Source: an uncultured Ruminococcus sp.
Lineage (GTDB): Bacteria; Bacillota; Clostridia; Oscillospirales; Acutalibacteraceae
Direction: 5' to 3'
DNA: 56,521 nucleotides
NCBI GenBank assembly: GCA_905234535.1
Contig: CAJOII010000002.1
Span: 1-56,521, forward strand
Shown: one piece after another, positions 17,274 through 25,777 of the stretch
Numbering within the stretch: position 1 is the first letter of the stretch
Layout: the number at the start of each line of letters is the position of its first letter
Notes under the pieces: model-generated
Seen by the model: the letters and a program-made list of their open reading frames with translations, nothing else
Database searches by the model: none
What the model was told of the DNA's origin: nothing
Position numbers and translations under genes: made by a program

Positions 17274-20200
17274 TTATGCGTCGATGGTAGAGATCGTCAG
17301 CGTGGTCTCCTCTAAGACATCAAGGAGCACGCGTACCGTGTCTAAAGAGGTGAAGATGGTCACGCCGTTCTCGATCGCCGTGCGGCGGATCGCGGTACCG
17401 TCTTCAAAGTGCACACCCGAGAGGATCGCTCTGGTGTTGATGACATAGCTGACATATCCCGCGCGGATGGCGTCTAAAATCTGGGTAGAGCCCTCAGAGA
17501 TCTTCTTCAGGGTTCTGGTCTTGATGCCGTGGGAGCGCATGGTCTTCGCGGTCAGGTCGGTCGCTTCGATGTTGAAGCCGAGATCGTAGAAGCGTCTGAC
17601 AAGCGGAACCGCTTCTTCCTTATCCTCATCGGCGAGGGTGACGATGACGGTGCCGTAGTTCTGCAGCTTCATGCCCGAGGCGGTCAGCGCCTTGTACATC
17701 GCGCGGGAGAGCGACTTGTCATAGCCGATCGCCTCACCGGTAGACTTCATCTCGGGGGAGAGATATGCGTCTAAGCCCTTGATCTTCTGGAACGAGAAGA
17801 CCGGCACTTTGACATAGAAGCGCTTCTTCTCCTCGGGATAGAGGTCGAAGATGCCCTGTTCCTTTAAGGATTTGCCGAGGATGACCTCGGTCGCGATGTC
17901 CGCAAGCGAGTAGCCGGTGGATTTAGAGAGGAACGGTACGGTCCTCGATGATCTCGGGTTTACTTCTATGATATACACATCGTCATTTTTGTCAACGATA
18001 AACTGAATATTGTATAAGCCGACGATGCCGATAGCGGTGCCGAGCTTCTTTGCGTACTGGAGGATGATGCCCTTGACCTTGTCGGAGATCGAAAACGACG
18101 GATAGACCGAGATACTGTCACCCGAGTGGACGCCGGTGCGTTCTACGAGCTCCATGATACCGGGAACAAACACATCTCTGCCGTCGCAGATCGCGTCTAC
18201 CTCGACCTCTTTGCCGACGATATATTTGTCAACTAAGACCGGTTTATCCTCGTCGATCTCGACGGCTGTCTTGAGATAGTGTCTGAGGTCTGCTTCTTTA
18301 CTGACGATCTGCATCGCTCTGCCGCCCAAGACGAAGGACGGACGGACAAGCACCGGATAGCCGATCTCTTCTGCCGCCTTGACGCCCTCTTCGATCGAGG
18401 TGACCGCCTTGCCCGCGGGCTGAGGGATGCCTAAGTCCTTGATGATCGCGTTGAAGCTGTCGCGGTTCTCCGCTCGCTCGATCGCCGCACAGTCTGTGCC
18501 GATGATCTTCACTCCTCTGTCCATCAGCGGCTGTGCAAGATTGATCGCGGTCTGACCGCCTAAGGAGGCGATGACGCCCTCGGGCTGTTCAAAGTCGATG
18601 ATCGCCATCACATCCTCGGGAGTGAGCGGCTCAAAGTAGAGCTTGTCGGCGGTGGTGTAGTCGGTGGAGACTGTCTCGGGGTTGTTGTTGATGATGATGG
18701 CTTCATATCCCGAGCGGCGGATGGTCTGTACCGCGTGGACGGTGGAGTAGTCGAACTCTACGCCCTGACCGATACGGATCGGGCCCGCGCCGAGAACGAC
18801 GATCTTCTTCTTATCCGAGAGGCGCGAGTCGTTCTTGCCGGAGTACGAAGAGTAGAGATAAGCGATGTACTTGCCGGTGTGCAGGGTGTCTACCATGCGG
18901 AAGATCGGGGTGATGCCGTGCTCCTTGCGGGTGTGATATATCGCGATCTCTTCGGTATCCCAGACATTTGCGATGAAGCTGTCGGAGAAGCCCATCACCT
19001 TCGCTCCTTTTAGGAGTGCGATGTCGTTTTTATTTTCTTTCAGAGAATTTTCCATCTTCACGATCTTTTGGAAGGATTCTAAGAACAGCTCGGTGATCAT
19101 GGTGATCTCGTGGAGCTTCTCGATCGGTTCTCCTCTTCTGAGCAGCTCGAAGATCGCGTAGATGTTGTCGTCTTTGAACTCGGAGATATAATCTAATAAT
19201 TCTTCTTTAGAATAATTATCGAATTTCGGCAGATGGAAGTGGCACACGCCGGTCTCTAAGGAACGGACGGACTTGAGACAACATTCTTCTAAGGTGGAGC
19301 CGATGCCCATCACTTCGCCGGTCGCCTTCATCTGGGTACCCAGGGTGTTGGGAGCGTCAGAGAACTTGTCGAACGGGAAGCGCGGAAACTTCGCGACGAT
19401 ATAGTCGAGCGACGGCTCGATCGCGGCGGTGCCGCCCGCGACAGGGATCTCTTCCAAGGACATACCCATCGCGATCTTCGCTGTGACGCGCGCGATCGGA
19501 TAGCCCGACGCTTTAGACGCTAATGCCGAAGAACGCGAAACACGCGGGTTGACTTCGATCAGATAATATTTCGAAGAGTTGGGATCAAGCGCGAACTGCA
19601 CATTACATCCGCCCTCGATCTTTAACTCTCTGATGATTTTGATGGCGCTGTCGTTGAGCATCTTGAGATCCTTCTCGTTTAAGGAGAGGATCGGCGCGAC
19701 GACGATCGAGTCGCCGGTATGCACGCCCACGGGGTCGACATTCTCCATACCGCAGATGGTGATGGCGGTGTCATTAGAGTCACGCATGACTTCGAACTCG
19801 ATCTCTTTATATCCTTTGACGGATTTTTCGATCAGAACCTGATGCACGGGAGAAAGCTGAAACGCGTTTCTGCCGATCTCGATCAGCTCTTCTTCGTTAT
19901 TCGCGAAACCGCCGCCGGTGCCGCCCAAGGTGAACGCAGGACGCAGCACAACGGGATAGCCGATCTCTTCTGCAGCCTTCTTCGCTTCGTCGAGGCTGTA
20001 GGTGATCTCGGAGGGGATGACCGGCTCGCCGATGGATTCGCACATCTCTTTGAAGAGCTCTCTGTCCTCCGCCTTCTCGATACTTTCGGAAGAGGTGCCT
20101 AAGAGCTGTACGCCGCATTCCTTTAAGATGCCCTTTCTCTCAAGCTGCATCGCGAGGTTGAGCCCTGTCTGACCGCCGATGCCGGGGACGATCGCGTCGG

Positions 20201-20447
20201 GGCGCTCATATCGAAGGATCTTCGCGATATACTCGAGCGTCAGCGGCTCCATGTAGATCTTGTCCGCGATCTGGGTGTCGGTCATGATCGTCGCGGGGTT
20301 AGAGTTGCAGAGGATGACCTCATAGCCTTCTTCTTTGAGGGCTAAGCACGCCTGTGTACCTGCATAGTCAAACTCTGCCGCCTGACCGATGACGATCGGC
20401 CCCGAGCCGATGATGAGCACCTTTTTGATGTCTGTTCTTTTTGCCAT
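17274..20447 (-). CDS. carB: Carbamoyl-phosphate synthase large chain
   Basis: A 1057-residue synthetase that makes carbamoyl phosphate from bicarbonate, ATP and ammonia from the small subunit. Two homologous ATP-grasp halves are visible: the first begins VLIIGSGPIVIGQAAEFDYA and the second VVLGAGPIRIGQGVEFDYS. The C-terminal 130 residues form the allosteric MGS domain. The long frame starts at 20462, but GGAGGT lies six bases before the ATG at 20447 (MAKRTDIKK). The glutaminase partner CarA is not encoded anywhere in the window, which is unusual because carA normally precedes carB. Confidence 0.97.
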   Translation of the reverse strand: MAKRTDIKKVLIIGSGPIVIGQAAEFDYAGTQACLALKEEGYEVILCNSNPATIMTDTQIADKIYMEPLTLEYIAKILRYERPDAIVPGIGGQTGLNLAMQLERKGILKECGVQLLGTSSESIEKAEDRELFKEMCESIGEPVIPSEITYSLDEAKKAAEEIGYPVVLRPAFTLGGTGGGFANNEEELIEIGRNAFQLSPVHQVLIEKSVKGYKEIEFEVMRDSNDTAITICGMENVDPVGVHTGDSIVVAPILSLNEKDLKMLNDSAIKIIRELKIEGGCNVQFALDPNSSKYYLIEVNPRVSRSSALASKASGYPIARVTAKIAMGMSLEEIPVAGGTAAIEPSLDYIVAKFPRFPFDKFSDAPNTLGTQMKATGEVMGIGSTLEECCLKSVRSLETGVCHFHLPKFDNYSKEELLDYISEFKDDNIYAIFELLRRGEPIEKLHEITMITELFLESFQKIVKMENSLKENKNDIALLKGAKVMGFSDSFIANVWDTEEIAIYHTRKEHGITPIFRMVDTLHTGKYIAYLYSSYSGKNDSRLSDKKKIVVLGAGPIRIGQGVEFDYSTVHAVQTIRRSGYEAIIINNNPETVSTDYTTADKLYFEPLTPEDVMAIIDFEQPEGVIASLGGQTAINLAQPLMDRGVKIIGTDCAAIERAENRDSFNAIIKDLGIPQPAGKAVTSIEEGVKAAEEIGYPVLVRPSFVLGGRAMQIVSKEADLRHYLKTAVEIDEDKPVLVDKYIVGKEVEVDAICDGRDVFVPGIMELVERTGVHSGDSISVYPSFSISDKVKGIILQYAKKLGTAIGIVGLYNIQFIVDKNDDVYIIEVNPRSSRTVPFLSKSTGYSLADIATEVILGKSLKEQGIFDLYPEEKKRFYVKVPVFSFQKIKGLDAYLSPEMKSTGEAIGYDKSLSRAMYKALTASGMKLQNYGTVIVTLADEDKEEAVPLVRRFYDLGFNIEATDLTAKTMRSHGIKTRTLKKISEGSTQILDAIRAGYVSYVINTRAILSGVHFEDGTAIRRTAIENGVTIFTSLDTVRVLLDVLEETTLTISTIDA

Positions 20448-20494
20448 GATAATACCTCCCAAGATGTGATACCTTCCAAAGTATCGGTTTATAT

Positions 20495-21706
20495 TTATTT
20501 GTTCATATAAACAGGTTTTCCGTTTTTAAAGGTCACAAGGCACCTGCCCTGCACCGTATATCCCTCGAAGGGCGTCGCTCTGCCCTTTGACAGGAATGTG
20601 TCGGGATCGATCCTGTATGTATCTGTCAGATCCCAGACAGAGAAGTCGTCTTCAGAATAGGGGATGGAGAACCGCTCGCGCGGATTTTTCGCGATCAGCT
20701 CGATGAGCCGTTCGAGAGAGATCACGCCCTTCTTGACTAAGTAGGTGTATAATAGAGGGAAGGCGGTCTCGATCCCGACGATGCCGAAGGCGGACTTCTC
20801 GAGACCTTTGTTCTTCTCGTCCGCCGCGTGGGGCGCATGGTCGGTCGCGATCATATCGATCGTGCCGTCTTGGATCCCCTTTATCAGTGCCTCTCTGTCT
20901 TCTTTGGAGCGAAGCGGGGGATTCATCTTGAAGCGTCCGTCTTCCTGAAGATCGTTCTCATCTAAGAGAAGATAGTGCGGTGCGGTCTCGCAGGTGACTT
21001 TGACCCCGCGACATTTTGCTTCTCTGATGAGCTCTACGCTCTCTTTGGTCGAGATGTGACAGACATGATAGTCGCATCCCGTCTCTTCACAGAGCCTCAG
21101 ATCCCGCTCGATGGGACCCCACTCGGACTTTGAGCAGATGCCGCGGTGGCCGTGTGCTTTTGCGTAGGCGCCGTCATGAATATAGCCTCCTTTTAAAAGC
21201 GAATTATCCTCACAGTGGGCGACGATGATCTTGCCGGTTTTCTTCGCTCTTTTCATCGCTTCCCGCATCATGTTCTCATCCTGTACCCCTCTGCCGTCGT
21301 CGGAGAACGCGACGCACAGGGGAGAGAGCGCGTCAATATCCGAGAGCTCAAGCCCTTTTTCTTCCACCGTGATGGAAGCGTAGGGGAGCACATCGATCAG
21401 AGCGTCCCTCTCGATGATCTTGCGCTCTGCCTCGATATGATCGACACAGTCGGGCACGGGAGAGAGGTTCGGCATCGCGCATACCGCGGTATACCCGCCT
21501 TTAGCCGCCGCCAGGGATCCGGTTCTGATCGTCTCTTTATATGAAAAACCCGGCTCTCTGAAATGCACATGCACATCACAGAAGCCGGGAAAAACAGCGT
21601 ATTTGTCAGTATTTGAGAGGTCGGCAACAACTTTGAGCTCCTCGCGTACAGCGGGCGAAAGCTCGTTGATGGTTCTTACCTGATAAGCATTGTTCTTAAC
21701 AATCAT
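20495..21706 (-). CDS. pyrC: Dihydroorotase
   Basis: A 403-residue zinc amidohydrolase that cyclises carbamoyl aspartate to dihydroorotate. The metal-binding motif HVHFREPG lies near residue 48, followed by later histidines (VAHCED, VCHIST) and the ATDHAPH segment (about 290-296). This is the class I, PyrC-type of Gram-positive bacteria. It is the first gene of the operon. GGAGGAATTATAATG starts it right after the attenuator terminator, so its expression is controlled by the leader at 21723-21825. Confidence 0.96.
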   Translation of the reverse strand: MIVKNNAYQVRTINELSPAVREELKVVADLSNTDKYAVFPGFCDVHVHFREPGFSYKETIRTGSLAAAKGGYTAVCAMPNLSPVPDCVDHIEAERKIIERDALIDVLPYASITVEEKGLELSDIDALSPLCVAFSDDGRGVQDENMMREAMKRAKKTGKIIVAHCEDNSLLKGGYIHDGAYAKAHGHRGICSKSEWGPIERDLRLCEETGCDYHVCHISTKESVELIREAKCRGVKVTCETAPHYLLLDENDLQEDGRFKMNPPLRSKEDREALIKGIQDGTIDMIATDHAPHAADEKNKGLEKSAFGIVGIETAFPLLYTYLVKKGVISLERLIELIAKNPRERFSIPYSEDDFSVWDLTDTYRIDPDTFLSKGRATPFEGYTVQGRCLVTFKNGKPVYMNK

Positions 21707-21722
21707 TATAATTCCTCCAAAG

Positions 21723-21747
21723 AAAAAAGCCTTGCAAAAGCAAGACT
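21723..21747 (-). terminator. Attenuator terminator of the pyr operon
   Basis: On the minus strand AGTCTTGC, a TTTT loop and GCAAGGCT form an eight-bp stem (one G-T pair), followed by six T residues. It lies only a few bases before the pyrC ribosome site. The left arm (21740-21747) can instead pair with the 3' arm of the PyrR loop (GCAAGATT), giving an antiterminator. Confidence 0.88.
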
Positions 21748-21790
21748 ACCATACCGAATAAGGGCATATCAAAATGCCTTCTATTATAAT

Positions 21791-21825
21791 AATCTTGCCG
21801 ATCTCTCTGTATCGTCTTAAAGATT
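21791..21825 (-). promoter_or_regulatory. PyrR-binding loop (anti-antiterminator) of the pyr leader
   Basis: On the minus strand AATCTT pairs with AAGATT. Inside are the conserved TTTAA bulge, an upper CGAT/ATCG stem and a CAGAGA apical loop that matches the CNGNGA of PyrR elements. UMP-bound PyrR should stabilise this fold, prevent antitermination and shut off the operon. The pyrR gene is not in the window. Confidence 0.85.
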
Positions 21826-21835
21826 GATTGAGGTC

Positions 21836-21864
21836 ATTATAGCAAAAAAGGTAGATAAAGTCAA
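21836..21864 (-). promoter_or_regulatory. Promoter of the pyr operon
   Basis: On the minus strand TTGACT (21859-21864), 17 bases and TATAAT (21836-21841). An overlapping TTGACA a few bases upstream is too far from the -10. The leader is about 120 bases. Confidence 0.87.
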
Positions 21865-21928
21865 TGTCAATAAAGAATTATAAGATTCTTTTGGCTCCAA
21901 AGATTTTTTCAAGCTAAACTCATTTTTT

Positions 21929-22007
21929 AGTACTTTTGTCTACTGTGGCAGAGATACCGTATCTTGTGGTTTTTTCTCCGTTCATAACGAAATATTGCAA
22001 AAGTACT
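21929..22007. other. Inverted repeats in the pyrC-comEB divergent region
   Basis: AGTACTTTTG (21929-21938) and CAAAAGTACT (21998-22007) are perfect inverted copies about 60 bases apart. The second copy touches the -35 of the comEB promoter. Between them lies a small palindrome, AGATACCGTATCT. This may be an operator pair. The remainder of the 367-base gap is accounted for by the two promoters and the pyr leader. Confidence 0.45.
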
Positions 22008-22036
22008 TGACACAAAAGAAAAGATTCATATATACT
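22007..22036 (+). promoter_or_regulatory. Promoter of the dCMP deaminase gene
   Basis: TTGACA (22007-22012), an 18-base spacer and TATACT (22031-22036). Confidence 0.8.
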
Positions 22037-22073
22037 AAGACAAGGAAATTGAAATCTAAAATGAGGTGAACTG

Positions 22074-22553
22074 ATGAAAAGAGAAGATTATATTTCTTGG
22101 AAAGAATATTTTATGGGCGTCGCGCTGCTCGCCGCGAAGCGTTCCAAAGACCCCAACACCCAGGTGGGCGCCTGTATTGTTGATAAGAACAACATTATCC
22201 TGTCGACCGGCTACAACGGCTTCCCCTACGGCTGCTCCGACGATATGTATCCGTGGGAGCGAGAAGGCAGCGAGAACAAGTATCCCTATGTCGTCCATGC
22301 GGAGCTCAACGCGATCCTGAACGCGAACGGCAAGTCCTTAAAGGGCGCGAAGATCTATGTCGATCTCTTCCCCTGCAACGAATGCGCCAAGGCGATCATC
22401 CAGTCGGGCATCAGCGAGGTTATCTATATGTACGATAAGTACGCGGACAGTGATGCGACGATCGCATCGAAGAAGATGTTCACCTCCGCGGGCGTCAAGC
22501 TGACCCAGTTCAAATCAACCAAAGAAAAAATCATCCTCGATTTTCACGAGTAA
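22074..22553 (+). CDS. Deoxycytidylate (dCMP) deaminase, ComEB family
   Basis: A 159-residue zinc enzyme that converts dCMP to dUMP for thymidylate synthesis. The zinc and catalytic motifs are VVHAELNAIL (His and the proton-shuttling Glu) and PCNECAKAI (two Cys). The N-terminal RSKDPNTQVGACIVD and GYNGFP segments are typical of this family. It lies divergent from the pyr operon, so both arms of pyrimidine metabolism meet at this intergenic region. AGGTGA precedes the ATG. It is followed by its own terminator and appears monocistronic. Confidence 0.93.
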   Translation: MKREDYISWKEYFMGVALLAAKRSKDPNTQVGACIVDKNNIILSTGYNGFPYGCSDDMYPWEREGSENKYPYVVHAELNAILNANGKSLKGAKIYVDLFPCNECAKAIIQSGISEVIYMYDKYADSDATIASKKMFTSAGVKLTQFKSTKEKIILDFHE

Positions 22554-22557
22554 GAGA

Positions 22558-22581
22558 AAGCACCCGAGAGGGTGCTTTTTT
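22558..22581 (+). terminator. Terminator after dCMP deaminase
   Basis: AAGCACCC and GGGTGCTT pair around a GAGA loop, followed by T residues. Confidence 0.93.
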
Positions 22582-22582
22582 A

Positions 22583-22623
22583 GTGAAGAGGTAAGAGTGA
22601 AGAGTTGAGGGCGGGACACCCGC
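22583..22623 (+). repeat. Heptamer stop array plus palindrome
   Basis: GTGAAGA, GGTAAGA, GTGAAGA and GTTGAGG form four heptamer units (22583-22610). They carry stop triplets at 22584, 22592, 22598 and 22606, covering all three frames. GCGGG/CCCGC pairs follow at 22611-22623. Confidence 0.75.
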
Positions 22624-22672
22624 ACCCGATTTGTAAGGCGTTTCATAAAACCGTAAATATTTTTTCATCCCA

Positions 22673-22704
22673 TGCACGCTGAGGGGATTCTCGGTTGTAT
22701 TCAT
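22673..22704 (+). promoter_or_regulatory. Possible autoregulated ECF promoter, copy C
   Basis: TGCACGC (22673-22679) and TTGTATTCATAG (22695-22706) align with copies A and B at the same TGnA-to-GT distance (24 bases), though the -35 flank is less similar. An ECF factor commonly transcribes its own gene from such a site. Confidence 0.4.
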
Positions 22705-22724
22705 AGTGAAAGGGGGAGAATGAG

Positions 22725-23189
22725 TTGGAGCAAAAGAAGCAGAAGGCGGAAGAAGCCATCCGCCGTTATGCCGATATGATCTACCGACTTGCGCTGAGTA
22801 ATGTCAAGTCGCGCCATGACGCCGAAGATATCTTTCAGGATGTCTGCGTCGCGCTGCTCTCATCATCCGCTCCCCTTGATGATGACGAGCATCTGCGGCA
22901 CTGGCTGATTCGCGCCACGATCAACAAGTGCAAGAATTTTCACAAAAGCGTCTCTCGCCACAGGACAGAACCCCTTGAATCGGCGGAGAATATCTGTTCA
23001 GAAGAGCATCAGAGCCTGTACGAAGAGCTCTCCTCGCTCCCTTCAAAATACCGCACCGTTTTATATCTCTACTACTATGAGGGCTATTCGGTCAAAGAGG
23101 TCGCAAAGCTCCTGTCGCTCTCCGAGAATACCGTCAGCTCTCAGCTGAGAAGAGCGCGCAAGAAGCTGCGTCTATTACTTGAAGAATAA
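22725..23189 (+). CDS. ECF-family RNA polymerase sigma factor
   Basis: A 154-residue alternative sigma factor with only regions 2 and 4. Region 2 includes YADMIYRLALSNVKSRHDAEDIFQDVCVALL, and region 4 the helix-turn-helix YSVKEVAKLLSLSENTVSSQLRRARKKL (both quoted here in part only as landmarks of about residues 15-45 and 117-145). The start is TTG at 22725, preceded at six bases by AGGGGGAG; an ATG at 22720 is out of frame. It is followed after 12 bases by a membrane protein with the layout of an anti-sigma factor, so it is probably held at the membrane until a signal arrives. Its regulon is unknown. Confidence 0.92.
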   Translation: MEQKKQKAEEAIRRYADMIYRLALSNVKSRHDAEDIFQDVCVALLSSSAPLDDDEHLRHWLIRATINKCKNFHKSVSRHRTEPLESAENICSEEHQSLYEELSSLPSKYRTVLYLYYYEGYSVKEVAKLLSLSENTVSSQLRRARKKLRLLLEE

Positions 23190-23201
23190 GAAGGTGATGT
23201 G

Positions 23202-24614
23202 ATGAAACAGTCAGAATATATCCGCCTGATCGATGAGCTGAGGCTCAGTAACGATGTGATCCAAAAAGGGATTGATCGTATGAGATCAACGGATATAGAT
23301 ATAAAAGAAGTAATCTCTTTTGAACAACGGAATCAGAAGAAAACTGTCGGGATTATCTCTGCGATAGCGGCGGCGCTGGTGCTTATCATCGTCTCGGTCA
23401 TCATCTTCCCGAAGGTATCTCACACGAACGAAAAAAGTGAAGAGTCCTCCGGCTACAGCTTTGTCCTCAAGGCGGGCGCAGCTGAGGTGGATAACAAAAA
23501 TTATGTGGGCTTCGGCTCTTTGGTTCCCGACTCTTGGGGGCTGAATGTCAGCTACAAAGACGGAGAGGAGAACCGGTGGAGCTTGGAGCCGTATGAGGAA
23601 GGCTCTTATCAAGAGATGGAGATCACCGCGAGCTTTCGTCTGCCGGAGATCCAAATCGAGGGCAAGGATATCGAGTCCGTCGATTTTGTCCTCAAGGGCG
23701 ACCGGTACTTCAGCCTTGACGGAGAAACCGGCTATACGATTGTTCTGTCGTCGGACGGAAGCTCTCTCGAATATTACGCCGTCAAAGACGCGCGAGAGCC
23801 CGAGACGCAGGCTTTCACTGTCAGAGGAGAAGACGGCGGGGACATCGAGGGCTCCCATTCTTTCAGCGTTATCCCCGGCGAAGTGATGGAAGAGTCATCG
23901 GGCAGTATCCTGATCGCGGGAGAGAATGATGACACCCCGTATCTATATTTCTCATATAAGGACACTTCCGGTCGGTTCTCCGATGAAAGCTATACATCAT
24001 TGGATCCAAACGGCGTCAGGGTTGTCGACTATCAGAAGATCTTCGAGGAGCTGTTCGAAGAATACCGTGACGACACGGTGATGATGGTGGTCAAGGTGCA
24101 TTTTACCGATGAGACCTATGTGACAAAGGGGATGACCTTCGACCTTACGGAGGATGAGCACGGTGCGCTGATCCTGCGTACGAAATATATGGAAGATCAG
24201 ACGGATATCGGATCTGTGATTCGCGCGTTCTCGTTCGCTCATCCCGATCTGTACGGCGGGTGCTACTTAGGTGATGATGAAGAGTGGGTGGTTCTTGTCA
24301 CCGATCTCGACGCAGAGAAGTATCTCCTCTTTGAGAGCGATATCGCGGTCAGAAAGTGTGATTATTCGTACAAGGAGCTCGATGACGCGGTCAAAGCTCT
24401 CTTTGACAGACAGCGCGTATTGCAGGAAGACTTCCCCGATGAGTGTTACTGTATCGAGAGCGCGGCGCTTAACGACAGAGAGAACAATGTCAGCGTTCAG
24501 ATCTATCATCTCGACGACCATAAACGAGACTGGTTCAAAGAATATATCTCTGACGCGCCGTATTTTATCCTCGAGAATTCCGATATCTCACCGGAGGAAA
24601 TCAATCTTGATTAA
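23202..24614 (+). CDS. Membrane-anchored anti-sigma-like protein with large outer domain
   Basis: About 470 residues. A short cytoplasmic part (about 1-48: helical, polar, MKQSEYIRLIDELRLSNDVI onward) is the size of an anti-sigma domain. One transmembrane helix follows (about 49-69, GIISAIAAALVLIIVSVIIF). The remaining 400 residues are outside, acidic and beta-rich, with no recognised carbohydrate-binding family. It is encoded directly after the ECF sigma factor and before a surface protein, which is the basis for calling it an anti-sigma or sensor. There is no clear HxxxCxxC zinc anti-sigma motif. A GTG at 23199 also precedes the ATG chosen. Function is inferred from position and topology only. 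Confidence 0.65.
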   Translation: MKQSEYIRLIDELRLSNDVIQKGIDRMRSTDIDIKEVISFEQRNQKKTVGIISAIAAALVLIIVSVIIFPKVSHTNEKSEESSGYSFVLKAGAAEVDNKNYVGFGSLVPDSWGLNVSYKDGEENRWSLEPYEEGSYQEMEITASFRLPEIQIEGKDIESVDFVLKGDRYFSLDGETGYTIVLSSDGSSLEYYAVKDAREPETQAFTVRGEDGGDIEGSHSFSVIPGEVMEESSGSILIAGENDDTPYLYFSYKDTSGRFSDESYTSLDPNGVRVVDYQKIFEELFEEYRDDTVMMVVKVHFTDETYVTKGMTFDLTEDEHGALILRTKYMEDQTDIGSVIRAFSFAHPDLYGGCYLGDDEEWVVLVTDLDAEKYLLFESDIAVRKCDYSYKELDDAVKALFDRQRVLQEDFPDECYCIESAALNDRENNVSVQIYHLDDHKRDWFKEYISDAPYFILENSDISPEEINLD

Positions 24615-24625
24615 AGGAGCAAACT

Positions 24626-25699
24626 ATGAGAAAAATATTATCCGTTATTCTTTGTATGATACTAATGTTGTGTCTCTCGGCTCCGGCCTTTGCCGAGCAG
24701 GCGGAGATCGCGTCTGATGACAGTGATAATTTGGTACCGTCCGCGGCCGCAAACTACTTTTTCTTTGACAGTACCTCTGCCGGGTGGCAGAACTTCGACC
24801 GCATCTGCTGTCACATCTGGGAGATCGAGAGCGGTGTAAAGCTCAACGATTGGGGCTCAAAGAAGACCCGCTGTGAGGATATGGGAAACGGTATCTGGGG
24901 ATATAACCTCGACGATAAGGGTATCACGATAGAAGAAGGCAAGCAGTATGGTGTGATCTTCTACGCACAGCCCTCCGAGATACAGACCTACAATCTGCTC
25001 GCGGGCGCACCCTGTATCGGGGACACCGCCTACTGTGACGGCAGCGTCTATGAGAATCCCGTCAACTCCGAGCAGTCGGCGCAGGCGGCGTTCTGGAAGG
25101 GTCAGGATAAATCCGTCTACGGTCCGGAGCTCAAGATTACCTCCATCGGCAATGTCGTCGGCACCTGCTGCGCCGCGTCTACCTCGCCGTATAAGATGTT
25201 CGTCGAATTTTTGCAGAATACGCTCAACAACGCGAGGACCTATTCCGGAAAGTCTGACCAGCAGCTGATCGACGATGTCGCCGCCACGCTTGGGCTTGGA
25301 CAGGACGATATCGCTTCGGCGATCGCAGAGTCGGGGGTAGAGGGGATCCTATGGCAGGCGTCAAAGTCAGGCGCTCAGAGCGGATCATCTGATACAGCCC
25401 ACACCACCGGCTCGGGAGAGAAGGATTCTTCGGCAAACACCTCTTCGGGAGGACAGTCCGCCGGACGAGACGGTTCATCCGCTCAGGATTCTACAACCCC
25501 CTCCGGCTCAGAGGGGAGCGGTACCACCTCATCCGCCGCATCGGCAGGGACGGCTTCCTCCGGCAACTCTTCAAGCACAGCCGCTAATCGCTCCTCGACC
25601 GCTACCGGACAGGATACGGCTGTCCCGATACTCGCCGCGATAGTTCTTCTGTGCGCTCCCATGCTGATCATCTTGCTCAGAAGGAGAACCTCACGGTAA
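24626..25699 (+). CDS. Membrane-anchored surface protein with possible starch-binding N-terminus
   Basis: A 357-residue protein. A signal peptide (about 1-23) precedes an aromatic-rich domain (about 37-160: NYFFFDSTSAGW, HIWEIESG, YGVIFYAQPS, CIGDTAYCDG) that resembles extracellular modules of Ruminococcus proteins and recalls CBM26-like folds. Next is a helical segment (about 185-245), then a Ser/Thr/Gly-rich low-complexity stalk (about 248-330), a C-terminal transmembrane helix and a basic tail (LLRRRTSR). This is a typical stalked surface-display layout without LPxTG. It follows the anti-sigma gene by 11 bases and probably shares its transcript. Carbohydrate binding is an inference from composition and context. 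Confidence 0.65.
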   Translation: MRKILSVILCMILMLCLSAPAFAEQAEIASDDSDNLVPSAAANYFFFDSTSAGWQNFDRICCHIWEIESGVKLNDWGSKKTRCEDMGNGIWGYNLDDKGITIEEGKQYGVIFYAQPSEIQTYNLLAGAPCIGDTAYCDGSVYENPVNSEQSAQAAFWKGQDKSVYGPELKITSIGNVVGTCCAASTSPYKMFVEFLQNTLNNARTYSGKSDQQLIDDVAATLGLGQDDIASAIAESGVEGILWQASKSGAQSGSSDTAHTTGSGEKDSSANTSSGGQSAGRDGSSAQDSTTPSGSEGSGTTSSAASAGTASSGNSSSTAANRSSTATGQDTAVPILAAIVLLCAPMLIILLRRRTSR

Positions 25700-25719
25700 T
25701 CTCCTCGATAATAAAACTT

Positions 25720-25760
25720 TACCGAAACACTCCGACCCGCTCGGGGTGTTTCGGTATTTT
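25720..25760 (+). terminator. Terminator of the ECF sigma cluster
   Basis: A 16-bp stem (25720-25735 with 25741-25756, one G-T pair) with a five-base loop is followed by TTTT. Confidence 0.9.
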
Positions 25761-25777
25761 CGACTATAAAATACAAA

